A stretch of 64,000 nt of DNA from an uncultured Oscillospiraceae bacterium (GCA_934646185.1 CAKUEH010000005.1:1-64000); one strand, 5' to 3'. Shown: positions 16,011 through 24,666, counted from the stretch's first letter. A program made the numbers and translations. Notes: generated by a model from the letters alone, not told the origin.

Positions 16011-16868
16011 TCAGCCCTTCGTGCCGCTGAGCGCGATGCCCTCGACAAACTGTTTCTGCAGGAAGCAGTAGAGAATGAACGGCGGCAGGAAGCCCAGCGT
16101 ACTGCCCGCCATGACATAGCCATAGTTCGTCGCCTTTTCGCCGCCGCTCATCCGGGCGATGGCCATGGTGACGGTGCTCAGCTCCATCTTCGTCGTCGTC
16201 AGCAGCGGCCACAGGAGCGAGCCCCAGCTGCTGATAAAGATGAAGATCGCGAGCGACACAACGGCGGATTTGACGAGCGGGAACACGATCGAGAAAAATT
16301 TCCGGAGCTCGCCGCAGCCGTCGATATCCGCAGCCTCGAGCAGCTCGTCCGGGACGTTTTTCATGAAGGAATACATCATGGTCGTGCCGAACGCGCTGGA
16401 GATCAACGGAATGATCATGGCGGCGAGCGTATTGACAAGCCCGAGCTTTCTCGCGATCAGGTACATCGGGATAATCATGCATTCGCCCGGCACCATCATT
16501 GTCGCCAGAAAGATCCCGCGCAGCCGGTCGCGCCCGGCAAACTGCTTTTTGGAGAAGGCGTAGGCGGTCATGGTCGAAAACAGGCACGAGAGCAGACACG
16601 ACAGGCCGGATACGATCACGCTGTTGAGCAGATAGCGCGCGAAATTGCTCGTCAGAAGTACCTTTTTGTAATTATTCAGCGACCAGACCGCTTTTTTCAG
16701 CGTGTTGGCCGACAGCTTCATCGACATGACGTTTTCCATCAGCGAAACGATCGCCATATAGACGAACGGGAAAACCGCCACAACGACCAGAAGCAGCAGA
16801 AACAGCACAGCCAGAAGCCAGAGCAGGCGGCTGAAGAATTTTTTTCGCCGTATCGCAGTCAGATTCAT
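16011..16868 (-). CDS. Carbohydrate ABC transporter permease (CUT1, MalG type)
   Basis: A 285-residue six-helix permease starting at ATG 16868 with GGAGGG six bases upstream; the frame begins a little earlier at a TTG that overlaps this ribosome site. EAA loop at about 178 (EAADIDGCGELRKFF) and C-terminal FVEGIALSGTKG. It is a close paralogue of the permease at 7311-8165; even at DNA level the last 100 bases are very similar. Partner of the permease at 16880-17758. Confidence 0.92.
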   Translation of the reverse strand: MNLTAIRRKKFFSRLLWLLAVLFLLLLVVVAVFPFVYMAIVSLMENVMSMKLSANTLKKAVWSLNNYKKVLLTSNFARYLLNSVIVSGLSCLLSCLFSTMTAYAFSKKQFAGRDRLRGIFLATMMVPGECMIIPMYLIARKLGLVNTLAAMIIPLISSAFGTTMMYSFMKNVPDELLEAADIDGCGELRKFFSIVFPLVKSAVVSLAIFIFISSWGSLLWPLLTTTKMELSTVTMAIARMSGGEKATNYGYVMAGSTLGFLPPFILYCFLQKQFVEGIALSGTKG

Positions 16869-16879
16869 GGGTTCCCTCC

Positions 16880-17758
16880 TCAATCGTCGGTGCGGAAGAT
16901 CCGCTTGATGATGCCGGATGCCGTGAGGATCATCAGGAACAGCATGACGGCCAGCGCGCAGGCATAGCCCATCTTCCAGTTCCAGAAGCCCTCCTGATAG
17001 ATGCGGTAGATCATGGTTGTGGTGCCGTAGCCCGGGCCGCCGCGCGTCATGGAATAGGCAAGGTCAAAGATCTGGAACGCCCAGATCGTGTTGATGACGA
17101 CGACAAAATTCGTCGTGCCCTTCAGATTCGGCAGAATGATATGAAAAAACTGCTGGATCCGGTTCGCGCCGTCGACCTCCGCCGCTTCCAGATAGCTTCT
17201 CGGGATGTCCATGATCGCCGCGTAGTAGATCACCAGAAAATAGCCGACGCTGCGCACGATATTGACAAAGCACAGCGCAGCCATTGCCGTATTGCCCTGC
17301 CCGAGCCAGTCGACGGCGGCGACGCCGAACCAGCTGAGCACGGTGTTGACCACGCCGCTCGGGTCGCTGGAGAACAGGTAGTACCATACGGAGCCCAGCA
17401 GCGTCAGCGAGCAGACGACCGGGACGAACAGCGCGCTTCGCACAAAGCTGCCGAACCGGTTGCGGTGCTGCTGCGCCAGAATCCCGGCGACAGCGAGGGA
17501 GAGCACCGTGACCAGCGGGACCTGCACCAGCACGAAGAGCAGCGTGTTCTTCAGCGCGTACCGCACGGCCGGATCCTTGAGGATCCGCAGATAGTTCCGC
17601 AGCCCGACCCAGTCTACATTCTGCTTCGCGCTGTAGTTCGTGAAGCTGAAATAAAAGACCATGAAGATCGGGATAATCAGGAACGTGATGAGAAGCAGCG
17701 TGCTCGGCGCCGCGAAGGCGTAGCCCGTGAACAGGTCCTTTAATTTCTTTTTCTTCAT
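16880..17758 (-). CDS. Carbohydrate ABC transporter permease (CUT1, MalF/UgpA type)
   Basis: A 292-residue permease. ATG 17758 (MKKKKLKDLF) is chosen because AGGTGA lies just upstream; ten further in-frame codons upstream have no ribosome site. Membrane segments begin at about 12, EAA loop at about 190 (EAAEVDGANRIQQFF), GGPGYGT near 245. It forms the channel with the MalG-type partner and receives substrate from the lipoprotein 17843-19153. Confidence 0.92.
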   Translation of the reverse strand: MKKKKLKDLFTGYAFAAPSTLLLITFLIIPIFMVFYFSFTNYSAKQNVDWVGLRNYLRILKDPAVRYALKNTLLFVLVQVPLVTVLSLAVAGILAQQHRNRFGSFVRSALFVPVVCSLTLLGSVWYYLFSSDPSGVVNTVLSWFGVAAVDWLGQGNTAMAALCFVNIVRSVGYFLVIYYAAIMDIPRSYLEAAEVDGANRIQQFFHIILPNLKGTTNFVVVINTIWAFQIFDLAYSMTRGGPGYGTTTMIYRIYQEGFWNWKMGYACALAVMLFLMILTASGIIKRIFRTDD

Positions 17759-17790
17759 TTCATCACCTGCTGTTTCAGATTCAGACAAAG

Positions 17791-17819
17791 GAGAGCGGCT
17801 TGGGCCTCAAGCCGCTCTC
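17791..17819 (-). other. Intercistronic hairpin between binding protein and permeases
   Basis: GAGAGCGGCTTG (17791-17802) and CAAGCCGCTCTC (17808-17819) form a perfect 12-bp stem with a 5-base loop, directly after the binding-protein gene. Same position as the hairpin in the 9.1-kb cluster but unrelated in sequence. Confidence 0.75.
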
Positions 17820-17842
17820 CCGCAAGGATTCGAAGGATTCGA

Positions 17843-19153
17843 TCAGTCAGCGAGCGCCTCGGCGCCCTCCTGCATGGCCTGGCAGGCCTGCTCCGGCGTC
17901 TCGTCGCCCATGGCGACCAGCTGCTCGTGCGTAATCATCAGCTCGACGACCTCGGCAATGCCGTTTTTGGACGGGAAGGTCCAGAAGTTGTCGCATTCGC
18001 CCGTCAGATGCGCGAAGCGCTCCTCAATGACCTTGCTGTTGTCCACGGAGTTGAGAATCAGGTTCGAGCCGCCCCAGAGCGCGTCGTTGTATTTGCTCCA
18101 GTTTTCCGCCTTCATGATGTACGACACCAGCGCGGCTGCGGCGTCGACGTGCTCGGAGGCGCTGTTGATTGCAATGTACTCGATGGCGTTTGCGCAGCCG
18201 TAGCGCGCGCCCTGCATATGATAGGCCTCGATCTCAAAATCGCTGGAGAATGCGGAGGTCGAGAAGATGCCCGCGCCGAGGAAGAGCGAATTGCCCTCGT
18301 TGAATTCGGCGATCGCGGCGTCGTAGTTATAGTTGACGGTATCGGCGATGTGATAGGTGTTGAACATGTCGTTGATGAGGCCCATTGCCTTGATGGATTC
18401 CGGCGAATCGAGGTCGTAATCGCCGTTTTCATCGAGGATCGAGCCGCCGGCCTGATAGAGGAAGTTGACGTAGTTGCACATCGGCGCGTGCGCGTCGCCG
18501 ATCCACGGCGCGACATAGCCCTTGTGACCGGCTTCAACGGCCTTCTGGCCGTAGCTCAGAAGCGTGTCCCACGTAAAGGCGTCGTAGGCCGGAACATCCA
18601 GACCCAGCTCCTCGCAGAGCGTCTTGTTCATGAACACCACGCGGTAGGACGCGCCGCCGATGAACGGGACCATGTAATGTCCGCCGTTGGTCAGCTCGTT
18701 TTCGTAGTACATCCATTCGCTCTTCTGCTCGTCGGTGAAGAAGGAGTCCAGCTCCGCGGCGAAGCCGTTGTCCACGTAGGTCGCCTGGTTGCCGCCGCCG
18801 ACCTGATAGACATCGGGGCCTGCGCCTGCGGACAGGTTCGCGATCTGCTGCGCGGTGATGTTGCCCGCGTCGGTGAGCATGACCTCGACCTTCGCGCCGG
18901 TCTGCTCCTCAAAGGGCTTGAAGAAATCGGACCAGAACGCGACGTCGGTCGCCTCGTCCTTTGCAATGTAGGAGGAGAAGGTCAGCGTATAGCCGTCATA
19001 GGGCTTGGCGTCTGCGGGTGCGTCTGCGGGCGTTTGCGCCGCTGCGGGTGCGTCCGCTGCGGGTGCGTCGGCGGCCGGTTCGGGTTTGGCGCTGCACGCA
19101 GCCATGGCGCATATCAGGCTCAGCGCGAGAAGCAGTGCGAGGATCTTTTTCAT
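17843..19153 (-). CDS. Extracellular sugar-binding lipoprotein (family 1 SBP)
   Basis: A 436-residue lipoprotein with lipidated Cys20 (CAMAAC), an Ala/Pro/Asp-rich linker to about residue 50 and a family 1 fold: YTLTFSSYIAKDEAT at the start, YQVGGGNQATYVDNG in the hinge, and a C-terminal TPEQACQAMQEGAEALAD helix shared with the paralogue at 9136-10470. First gene of a minus-strand operon with two permeases, the DDDFR-type protein and a GDSL esterase. Probable TATAAT box 48 bases upstream of the ATG. Confidence 0.9.
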   Translation of the reverse strand: MKKILALLLALSLICAMAACSAKPEPAADAPAADAPAAAQTPADAPADAKPYDGYTLTFSSYIAKDEATDVAFWSDFFKPFEEQTGAKVEVMLTDAGNITAQQIANLSAGAGPDVYQVGGGNQATYVDNGFAAELDSFFTDEQKSEWMYYENELTNGGHYMVPFIGGASYRVVFMNKTLCEELGLDVPAYDAFTWDTLLSYGQKAVEAGHKGYVAPWIGDAHAPMCNYVNFLYQAGGSILDENGDYDLDSPESIKAMGLINDMFNTYHIADTVNYNYDAAIAEFNEGNSLFLGAGIFSTSAFSSDFEIEAYHMQGARYGCANAIEYIAINSASEHVDAAAALVSYIMKAENWSKYNDALWGGSNLILNSVDNSKVIEERFAHLTGECDNFWTFPSKNGIAEVVELMITHEQLVAMGDETPEQACQAMQEGAEALAD

Positions 19154-19200
19154 GTTCGGTTCTCCTTTTCATTTTTTGCTCGGGTCCTCCCGATGCCGCC

Positions 19201-19206
19201 ATTATA
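19201..19206 (-). promoter_or_regulatory. Probable -10 box of the 19153-12991 operon
   Basis: TATAAT on the minus strand (19206-19201). The -35 position holds only a weak match (TTTCAT), which would fit an activator-dependent promoter controlled by the AraC-type protein next door. Confidence 0.55.
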
Positions 19207-19248
19207 TACACAGTTTGGTCAGGATGAAAACCATCAATATTTCAGGCA

Positions 19249-19282
19249 CTTGTGCACAGTTTCGGCAGCTCCGGCTTGTGCA
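19249..19282. promoter_or_regulatory. Direct repeat, possible AraC-type operator
   Basis: CTTGTGCA occurs at 19249-19256 and again at 19275-19282, 26 bases apart, in the gap between the AraC-type gene and the binding-protein gene and just upstream of the weak promoter. Spaced direct repeats upstream of -35 are usual for AraC activators. Confidence 0.4.
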
Positions 19283-19290
19283 TTTTTTCA

Positions 19291-19315
19291 AAATCGTAAA
19301 AAATGACTACGATTT
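19291..19315 (-). terminator. Weak terminator at the end of the AraC-type gene
   Basis: AAATCGTA (19291-19298) and TACGATTT (19308-19315) form an AT-rich 8-bp stem that overlaps the TAG stop; on the minus strand it is followed by TGAAAAAATG. Marginal stability. Confidence 0.35.
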
Positions 19316-21409
19316 GTCCTGCTTTGCGTCCTTCCGGTAAACGCCGGGCGTCACGGTTTCAAACTTTTTGAATACCCGGATGAAATTCATGTCGCTGGTA
19401 AAGCCGACCTTTGCCGCGATCTCCTTCAGATTTCCGTCGCCTGCCAGCATCAGCTCCTTTGCAGCCTCGATGCGCCTGCGGTTCAAAACAGTCGAGATGC
19501 CCTCGGCATATTCCTCCTTGAATACGCGCGAGAGATACGGCTGGCTGATCCCGAGCCGGTCGGCGATAGAGGCAAGGCCGAGCTGCACGTCACCGTATTC
19601 GCGGTCGATGATCTCGCGCGCCAGGATGGGGATGGATACCTTTTTGCCGCTCTCGCCTTTGGACAGGCGAAGCAGGCACCGATAGAGAACGGCGCCCCAT
19701 GTCTTGCCCGTGTAATCGGCGGTCAGCTGATCCAGCTCCTCCTCCGACAGGCCCGGGGCGGTATCATACAGCTGCGCGAGGAACGCGTAGCGCCGGCAGA
19801 GCGCGCGCTTGCTGCCCGCCGCGTCGACCGCCCACTTTTCCAGCTCCGGCAGCAGCGCGCGGGCCTTTTTGTAGCTGCCGAGTTCCAGCGCGTCGAGAAA
19901 CTGCTCCGGAACGCGCTGCTGCGGCGGGCGGGCGGCGGGCGCGGCGCTGCGGCGGCCGGTTCTGGCACAGAGCCTTGCAAACCGCTCCGCGATCTCCTCC
20001 GGCGCGAAGAAGGTGTCGGACGCGAGCGCCTGCGTGCCCAGCCGGACATTGACGCCGCCGGAGATAAATTCGTCCAGTCGCGTGAAGCCGGACGACCAGT
20101 TGCACAAAACGACGCAGCTGTCTTCAAATCGGGTCCAGCAGAACCAGAAATCGTTGCTCTCCCATTCGTTCAGCAGCTCGTGCATGGCCCATTGGAGCTG
20201 CTCGTAGCGGATGGACACCGGCGCTGCGAGCAGCTTGAGATTCTGATATTCCAGCGTCACGCCGTAGGCGTTGCACAGCTGCTCCGTCTGGCTGAAATGG
20301 CTGACGTTCTGATCGAGCAGGCTCCGCAGCAGCGCGTGCGCAAGCATTTCGTTCTGCAGATCAATCTCTTCGATCTGGTGGATGTTTTCCTGATAGAGCT
20401 GATCGACTTTCTCCGCGATCCACTCAAAGTCCGTCGTGTGATACGGTGCATCCTCCGCTGGAAGGAGGGAACGGATTTTTTGAAGACTGCGCGAATTGCG
20501 GATAAAAAAGTACGCGCTCACCAGCAGCGCCAGCGCTGCCGACGCGAGCAGACAGATCAGCAGCGTCCGCTCGAGCGTATAGACCGCGCCGTAGGCGCTG
20601 CTGAGCGTCTGGCTGATTTCCACGTGCATCCGCCACACGGTCGACTCCGTCGAGGCGCGGATGGCGGCGCTCTGCGCGTCGTCTGTGTCGCGCTGCCAGA
20701 CGCAGTAGGGCAGATCGCCGTCCGCCAGAAGCTCGAGAGAATGCAGATCCATCGATCTGGCCAGTTCCATGACGGCCGTCTGCACCGCGTGCTCGTCGAT
20801 CATCAGAAGCAGCACGCGGTCGCAGTCCGCCGCGGCGGCGTTAACCGGCGTGCTCTGAAAATGATAGGCGGAGACCGTTCCGGTCGCTTCGTCGCAGTAT
20901 GTCAGAAACTGAACGCCCGTGCGGCCGAGCGTCTGCTCCATCCAGTCCCGATACCCGGCGGCATTGCCCGTGTCCTGCGGATACAGGCTCTTGTAATACT
21001 GGTACGGCGTCAGATAGCCGTTTTTTCCGACGATCCGGTTGAGCTTCGGAAAGTAGAACAGGAGATCCTTCGCCAGATTGTTCCGGTTGCAGAAGGTCAT
21101 GATATCCGCCGACAGCGCATAGGCCCTGCGGCGCACGTCGCCGTCCGCGGCGAGCGCCTCCGGAATGCCGCTCAGCTGGATCGGCAGACGGCTGCTCAGG
21201 TAAGCGCTGGCTGCCGATTCCGTATTGACAAGCTGGCTTTCCAGATAGTCGGTCAGAAACGCGGCGGTATCCCGGCTGCGGCGCGCCGCCTCCTGCCGCA
21301 TGGTGCGGTGTACATGCGTGATGCTGAAAAAGAATATGATCAATACAAGCAGCGCCGGAAGCGCGTATGCGGCCAGACGCCGCAGAGCCGATAGGCTTTT
21401 TCCGTACAT
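19307..21409 (-). CDS. Membrane-anchored AraC-family transcription regulator
   Basis: A 700-residue one-component regulator: transmembrane helix at about 10-30, extracellular sensor to about 270, second helix at about 272-295 (TLLICLLASAALALLVSAYFF), a cytoplasmic middle, and an AraC-type HTH pair at about 600-695 (GLASIADRLGISQPYLSRVFKEEY and IAAKVGFTSDMNFIRVFKKFE). Same architecture as the protein at 10657-12810 but low overall similarity outside the HTH. The ATG at 21409 follows AGGGGG. It lies next to the operon 19153-12991, which it probably activates when its sugar ligand is outside the cell. Confidence 0.88.
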   Translation of the reverse strand: MYGKSLSALRRLAAYALPALLVLIIFFFSITHVHRTMRQEAARRSRDTAAFLTDYLESQLVNTESAASAYLSSRLPIQLSGIPEALAADGDVRRRAYALSADIMTFCNRNNLAKDLLFYFPKLNRIVGKNGYLTPYQYYKSLYPQDTGNAAGYRDWMEQTLGRTGVQFLTYCDEATGTVSAYHFQSTPVNAAAADCDRVLLLMIDEHAVQTAVMELARSMDLHSLELLADGDLPYCVWQRDTDDAQSAAIRASTESTVWRMHVEISQTLSSAYGAVYTLERTLLICLLASAALALLVSAYFFIRNSRSLQKIRSLLPAEDAPYHTTDFEWIAEKVDQLYQENIHQIEEIDLQNEMLAHALLRSLLDQNVSHFSQTEQLCNAYGVTLEYQNLKLLAAPVSIRYEQLQWAMHELLNEWESNDFWFCWTRFEDSCVVLCNWSSGFTRLDEFISGGVNVRLGTQALASDTFFAPEEIAERFARLCARTGRRSAAPAARPPQQRVPEQFLDALELGSYKKARALLPELEKWAVDAAGSKRALCRRYAFLAQLYDTAPGLSEEELDQLTADYTGKTWGAVLYRCLLRLSKGESGKKVSIPILAREIIDREYGDVQLGLASIADRLGISQPYLSRVFKEEYAEGISTVLNRRRIEAAKELMLAGDGNLKEIAAKVGFTSDMNFIRVFKKFETVTPGVYRKDAKQDKS

Positions 21410-21435
21410 ATGCGATCCCCCTGTCGATTGACATT

Positions 21436-21464
21436 ATTATAAGGGAAATCCGCGGAATCGTAAA
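21436..21464 (-). promoter_or_regulatory. Promoter of the 21409-19307 regulator gene
   Basis: TTTACG (21464-21459), 17-base spacer and TATAAT (21441-21436) on the minus strand, start about 30 bases before the ATG. Confidence 0.6.
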
Positions 21465-21519
21465 TTGACAAAATCGAAAACGTATGCCCGGAATCAGACG
21501 GCAGATTAAAAAAGGAATA

Positions 21520-21548
21520 TTGCAAACGCGGCGCGGGTGTGCTTTACT
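21520..21548 (+). promoter_or_regulatory. Promoter of the GDSL hydrolase 21593-22420
   Basis: TTGCAA (21520-21525), 17-base spacer, TTTACT (21543-21548) with an extended TGC in front of the -10 box. Confidence 0.65.
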
Positions 21549-21551
21549 GAA

Positions 21552-21574
21552 CAAAAAAACCGGCGTGCGCCGGT
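21552..21574 (-). terminator. Minus-strand terminator in the leader of the GDSL gene
   Basis: ACCGGC-GTGC-GCCGGT (21559-21574); on the minus strand it is followed by a TTTTTTT run (complement of 21552-21558). It would block antisense transcripts arriving from the right before they reach the regulator promoter. Confidence 0.6.
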
Positions 21575-21592
21575 CGGAGAGGGCATTGCGGC

Positions 21593-22420
21593 ATGGATAC
21601 GACAAGGGAAGAAATGGCGGCGCAGCTTGGCAGCTACGAGTTTCAGGGGCACAAATCGCTCGGCTTCTGGAACGGCAGGCAGCCGGAGCCCGGAGTCATG
21701 GCGGCCGTCTACCGGCTGCCCGCGGACGCGCTCTGCGCGCAGGACGCGGAGCTGCTCCGGCAGAACCGGGAGGACGCGGCTGCGGTCTTGGCGGAGCAGC
21801 CGCTGGATGCGGCGCTCTGGCGCGAGCCGTGCGGGATCAGCATCCTCGGCGATTCGATCAGCAGCTGGCGGCTGAGCTTCTGGCACATCCTGCGCGAGGC
21901 GCTGCGGGAATATCCGGCGGCGTTTTATGACTTTTCCGTCTCCGGACAGAAATCGGGCGACCTGCTCGCGGCCATGTATCCGGATATTGCCAGTGCGCAC
22001 GCGAAGCTGGCGCATATCATGATCGGCACGAACGACTGCCGACGGACGCTGGACGCGCCGAACGTGCTGCACACCGGCCTGCCGGAATATGAGAAAAACG
22101 TCCGGTTTCTCGTCTCGGCGCTGCAGGCGGGCGGCAGCCGCGTGATCATCAGCTCCATCCCGCCGGTGGACGCGGCGGCGATCGCGCGCGATTTTCCGGC
22201 GCACCGGATCATCTACCGCGAGGAAGACCGCCTTGCGTTCAACGCGGCCCTGCGCCACATCGCCGCGGAGACGGGCGCGGTCTTCAACGACATGGAGCCT
22301 CTGTACCGGGCGTATGCGCCGCGGGAGCTGACCATCGACGGCATCCATCTGAACCGCGGCGCGCAGCGTCTGCTTGCCGGGCGCGTTCTGCTGTGCATGC
22401 AGGCGCTGCTGCGGCAGTGA
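21593..22420 (+). CDS. SGNH/GDSL hydrolase
   Basis: A 275-residue cytoplasmic esterase-like protein. Block I with Ser88 in GDSIS, block II Gly in VSGQKSGDL, block III Asn in MIGTNDCRR (about 143), block V Asp249 and His252 in DGIHLN: the full SGNH set. The first 80 residues are an extra helical N-terminus not needed for the fold. It is a single gene on the plus strand between two minus-strand units. Likely an O-acyl (acetyl) esterase acting on imported sugars. Ribosome site GGAGAGG is slightly distant from the ATG. Confidence 0.82.
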   Translation: MDTTREEMAAQLGSYEFQGHKSLGFWNGRQPEPGVMAAVYRLPADALCAQDAELLRQNREDAAAVLAEQPLDAALWREPCGISILGDSISSWRLSFWHILREALREYPAAFYDFSVSGQKSGDLLAAMYPDIASAHAKLAHIMIGTNDCRRTLDAPNVLHTGLPEYEKNVRFLVSALQAGGSRVIISSIPPVDAAAIARDFPAHRIIYREEDRLAFNAALRHIAAETGAVFNDMEPLYRAYAPRELTIDGIHLNRGAQRLLAGRVLLCMQALLRQ

Positions 22421-22437
22421 GCTCTCATAAAGCACGC

Positions 22438-22472
22438 AAGCGGCGGGCCCGGACAGACCGGTCCCGCCGCTT
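22438..22472. terminator. Terminator between GDSL gene and metal ATPase
   Basis: AAGCGGCGGG (22438-22447) pairs with CCCGCCGCTT (22463-22472), followed by TGG. It lies between two convergent genes and can serve both. Confidence 0.65.
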
Positions 22473-22523
22473 TGGCCGCAGCAGGCACTGGAGTTTGATC
22501 CTGTGCTGTGCAGATTTTGCGTC

Positions 22524-24404
22524 TCAGTTTTTATATTTCAGTGCCCGGATCGCGTTCAGAACGGCCAGAACCATCACGCCGACGTCGGCAAAGATGGCGG
22601 CCCACATGTTTGCGGCGCCGAACGCGACGAGCGCGAGGCAGCCGAACTTCACGACCAGCGAGAACACGATGTTCTGCCGGACGATGCCGATGCACTTGCG
22701 GGAAATTTTGATCGCCTTGGCGATCTGCAGCGGATCGTCGTCCATGAGGACGATGTCGGCGGCCTCGATGGCGGCGTCGGAGCCCATCGCGCCCATGGCG
22801 ATGCCGATGTCTGCCCGCGTGAGGACGGGCGCGTCGTTGATGCCGTCGCCGACGAAAGCCAGCATTTCGTTTTTGCCCTTCGCGGACAGCAGCTTCTCGA
22901 CCTCCGCGACCTTGTCGCCCGGCAGAAGCTCGCTGCGCACCTCGTCGACGCCGAGCTCGGCGGCCACGCTGTCAGCCACGCGCTTCGCGTCGCCCGTCAG
23001 CATGACGGTCTTCCGGACGCCCGCGCGCTTCAGCTGTTCAAGCGCTTCTTTCGAGTGCGGCTTGACGATGTCGGAAATGACGATGTGACCCGCATACCGG
23101 CCGTCGACGGCCATGTGGATGATCGTGCCGGTGCTGTGGCAGTCATGGTATTCGACGCCCAGCTTTTTCATGAGCTTACTGTTGCCGGCGGCGACCGCGT
23201 GTCCGTCGACCGTGGCGGTGATGCCGTGGCCGCTGAGCTCTTCAATGTCCGTCACGCGGCTGCGGTCGATCTCTTTTCCATAAGCCTTCTGCAGGCTCTT
23301 GCTGATGGGGTGCGAGGAGGCGCATTCGGCCAGCGCCGCGTATTCCAGCAGCTGCGCCTCGTCCATCGGGCTGTGGTGGACGGCAGTGACCTCAAACACG
23401 CCCTGCGTCAGCGTGCCGGTCTTGTCGAACACGACGATCTTTGCCTCTGACAAGGCCTCAAGATAATTCGAGCCCTTGATGAGAACGCCTTCCTTGCTCG
23501 CTCCGCCGATGCCGGCGAAGAAGCTCAACGGGATGCTGATGACCAGCGCGCACGGGCAGCTGACGACCAGGAACGACAGCGCGCGGTAGATCCAGTCCGT
23601 CCAGCCCGCGTCGAGCCCCGCGAGCATGCGGCCCAGCGGGACCAGCACGGCCAGAGCCAGCGCCGCGGCGCACACGGCGGGCGTATAGACCTTGGCAAAA
23701 CGGGAGATGAATGCTTCGGAACGCGATTTGCGGGAGCTTGCGTTCTCGACCAGGTCGAGGATCTTCGATACGGTGGACTCGCCGAACGCCTTCGTCGTGT
23801 GGATCTTCAGAACGCCGGACATGTCGATGCAGCCGCTGATGATCTCGTCGCCCTCCCTGACGTCGCGCGGCAGACTCTCGCCGGTCAGCGCGCTGGTGTT
23901 GAGACTGGCGGCACCTTCGACGACCACGCCGTCGAGCGGGACCTTTTCGCCCGGCTGGACGACGATGATGCTGCCGACCGCGACCTCATCGGGATCGACC
24001 TGCGTCAGCTGACCGTCAGATTCGATATTCGCGTAATCCGGCCGGATGTCCATCAGCGCGGAGATATTCCTCCGGCTCTTGCCGACGGCGTAGCTCTGGA
24101 AGAGCTCGCCGATCTGGTAGAACAGCATAACGGCGATGCCCTCGACGTAATCCCCGCTTTTTGTCCAGATGGCGAGGGAGAACGCGCCGAGCGTGGCCAG
24201 CGCCATCAGGAAATTCTCGTCAAACGCGCGGCCGTTGAGAATGCCCTTGCCGGCCTTGCGCAGGATATCATAGCCGATGACCAGATACGCGGCCACATAG
24301 GCAAGCAGCTGCCAAACGCCGGTGATGGGGATGAATTTCAGCGCAATGAGCATCACGGCCGTGATGAGGATGCGCACGAGCATCTTTTTCTGTTTCTTTG
24401 TCAT
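22524..24404 (-). CDS. zntA: Zinc/cadmium/lead-exporting P1B-2 ATPase without HMA domain
   Basis: A 626-residue heavy-metal P-type ATPase. Motifs: TGES near 174 (actuator), CPC at 283-285 in the metal-binding helix, phosphorylated Asp327 in DKTGT, SHP at 364-366 and a GDGIND loop near 521. The last helices carry N-x7-K and, further on, DxG-x7-N (NIVFSLVVK; DVGVMVLAVLN), the signature of the Zn/Cd/Pb group P1B-2. The usual N-terminal metal-binding HMA domain is absent; a free HMA protein is encoded just upstream. ATG 24404 is preceded by GGGAG; an in-frame GTG three codons earlier has no spacing. It would pump divalent metal out of the cytoplasm. Confidence 0.92.
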   Translation of the reverse strand: MTKKQKKMLVRILITAVMLIALKFIPITGVWQLLAYVAAYLVIGYDILRKAGKGILNGRAFDENFLMALATLGAFSLAIWTKSGDYVEGIAVMLFYQIGELFQSYAVGKSRRNISALMDIRPDYANIESDGQLTQVDPDEVAVGSIIVVQPGEKVPLDGVVVEGAASLNTSALTGESLPRDVREGDEIISGCIDMSGVLKIHTTKAFGESTVSKILDLVENASSRKSRSEAFISRFAKVYTPAVCAAALALAVLVPLGRMLAGLDAGWTDWIYRALSFLVVSCPCALVISIPLSFFAGIGGASKEGVLIKGSNYLEALSEAKIVVFDKTGTLTQGVFEVTAVHHSPMDEAQLLEYAALAECASSHPISKSLQKAYGKEIDRSRVTDIEELSGHGITATVDGHAVAAGNSKLMKKLGVEYHDCHSTGTIIHMAVDGRYAGHIVISDIVKPHSKEALEQLKRAGVRKTVMLTGDAKRVADSVAAELGVDEVRSELLPGDKVAEVEKLLSAKGKNEMLAFVGDGINDAPVLTRADIGIAMGAMGSDAAIEAADIVLMDDDPLQIAKAIKISRKCIGIVRQNIVFSLVVKFGCLALVAFGAANMWAAIFADVGVMVLAVLNAIRALKYKN

Positions 24405-24447
24405 AGCAAACACTCCCGTTCTGCGCTGCCGGAGCAGCGGCTTGGAC

Positions 24448-24666
24448 TTAAAGCTCGATCTCGCAGTCCGGCTCGACCTTTTTGCAGGCCTTGAGAACGG
24501 CCTTCATGGTCTTCTTCTCATCCGCGCCCTCGGCGAATTCCACGATCATCTTCTGCGTCATGAAATTGACGGTCGCATTGGCAACGCCCTCGATCTTCTT
24601 CGCGGCTTCCTCCATCAGGTTCGCGCAGTTTGCGCAGTCGACTTCGATCTGATATGTCTTTTTCAT
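24448..24666 (-). CDS. Small heavy-metal-binding HMA protein
   Basis: A 72-residue protein forming a single HMA (ferredoxin-like) domain with Cys11 and Cys14 in VDCANCANLMEE and the conserved second half (TVNFMTQKMIVEF). The motif CANC differs from the copper-type MTCxxC and is common next to zinc/cadmium ATPases. It is the first gene of the efflux operon, GGAGG six bases before ATG, 43 bases ahead of the ATPase. It probably replaces the missing HMA domain of the ATPase as metal donor or sensor in the cytoplasm. Confidence 0.9.
   Translation of the reverse strand: MKKTYQIEVDCANCANLMEEAAKKIEGVANATVNFMTQKMIVEFAEGADEKKTMKAVLKACKKVEPDCEIEL

Noticed and set aside
21410..21470. Plus-strand promoter from TTGACA boxes at 21428 and 21465
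   Set aside because: Neither has a -10 box at 16-18 bases; the TTGCAA/TTTACT pair at 21520-21548 is better placed for the downstream gene.
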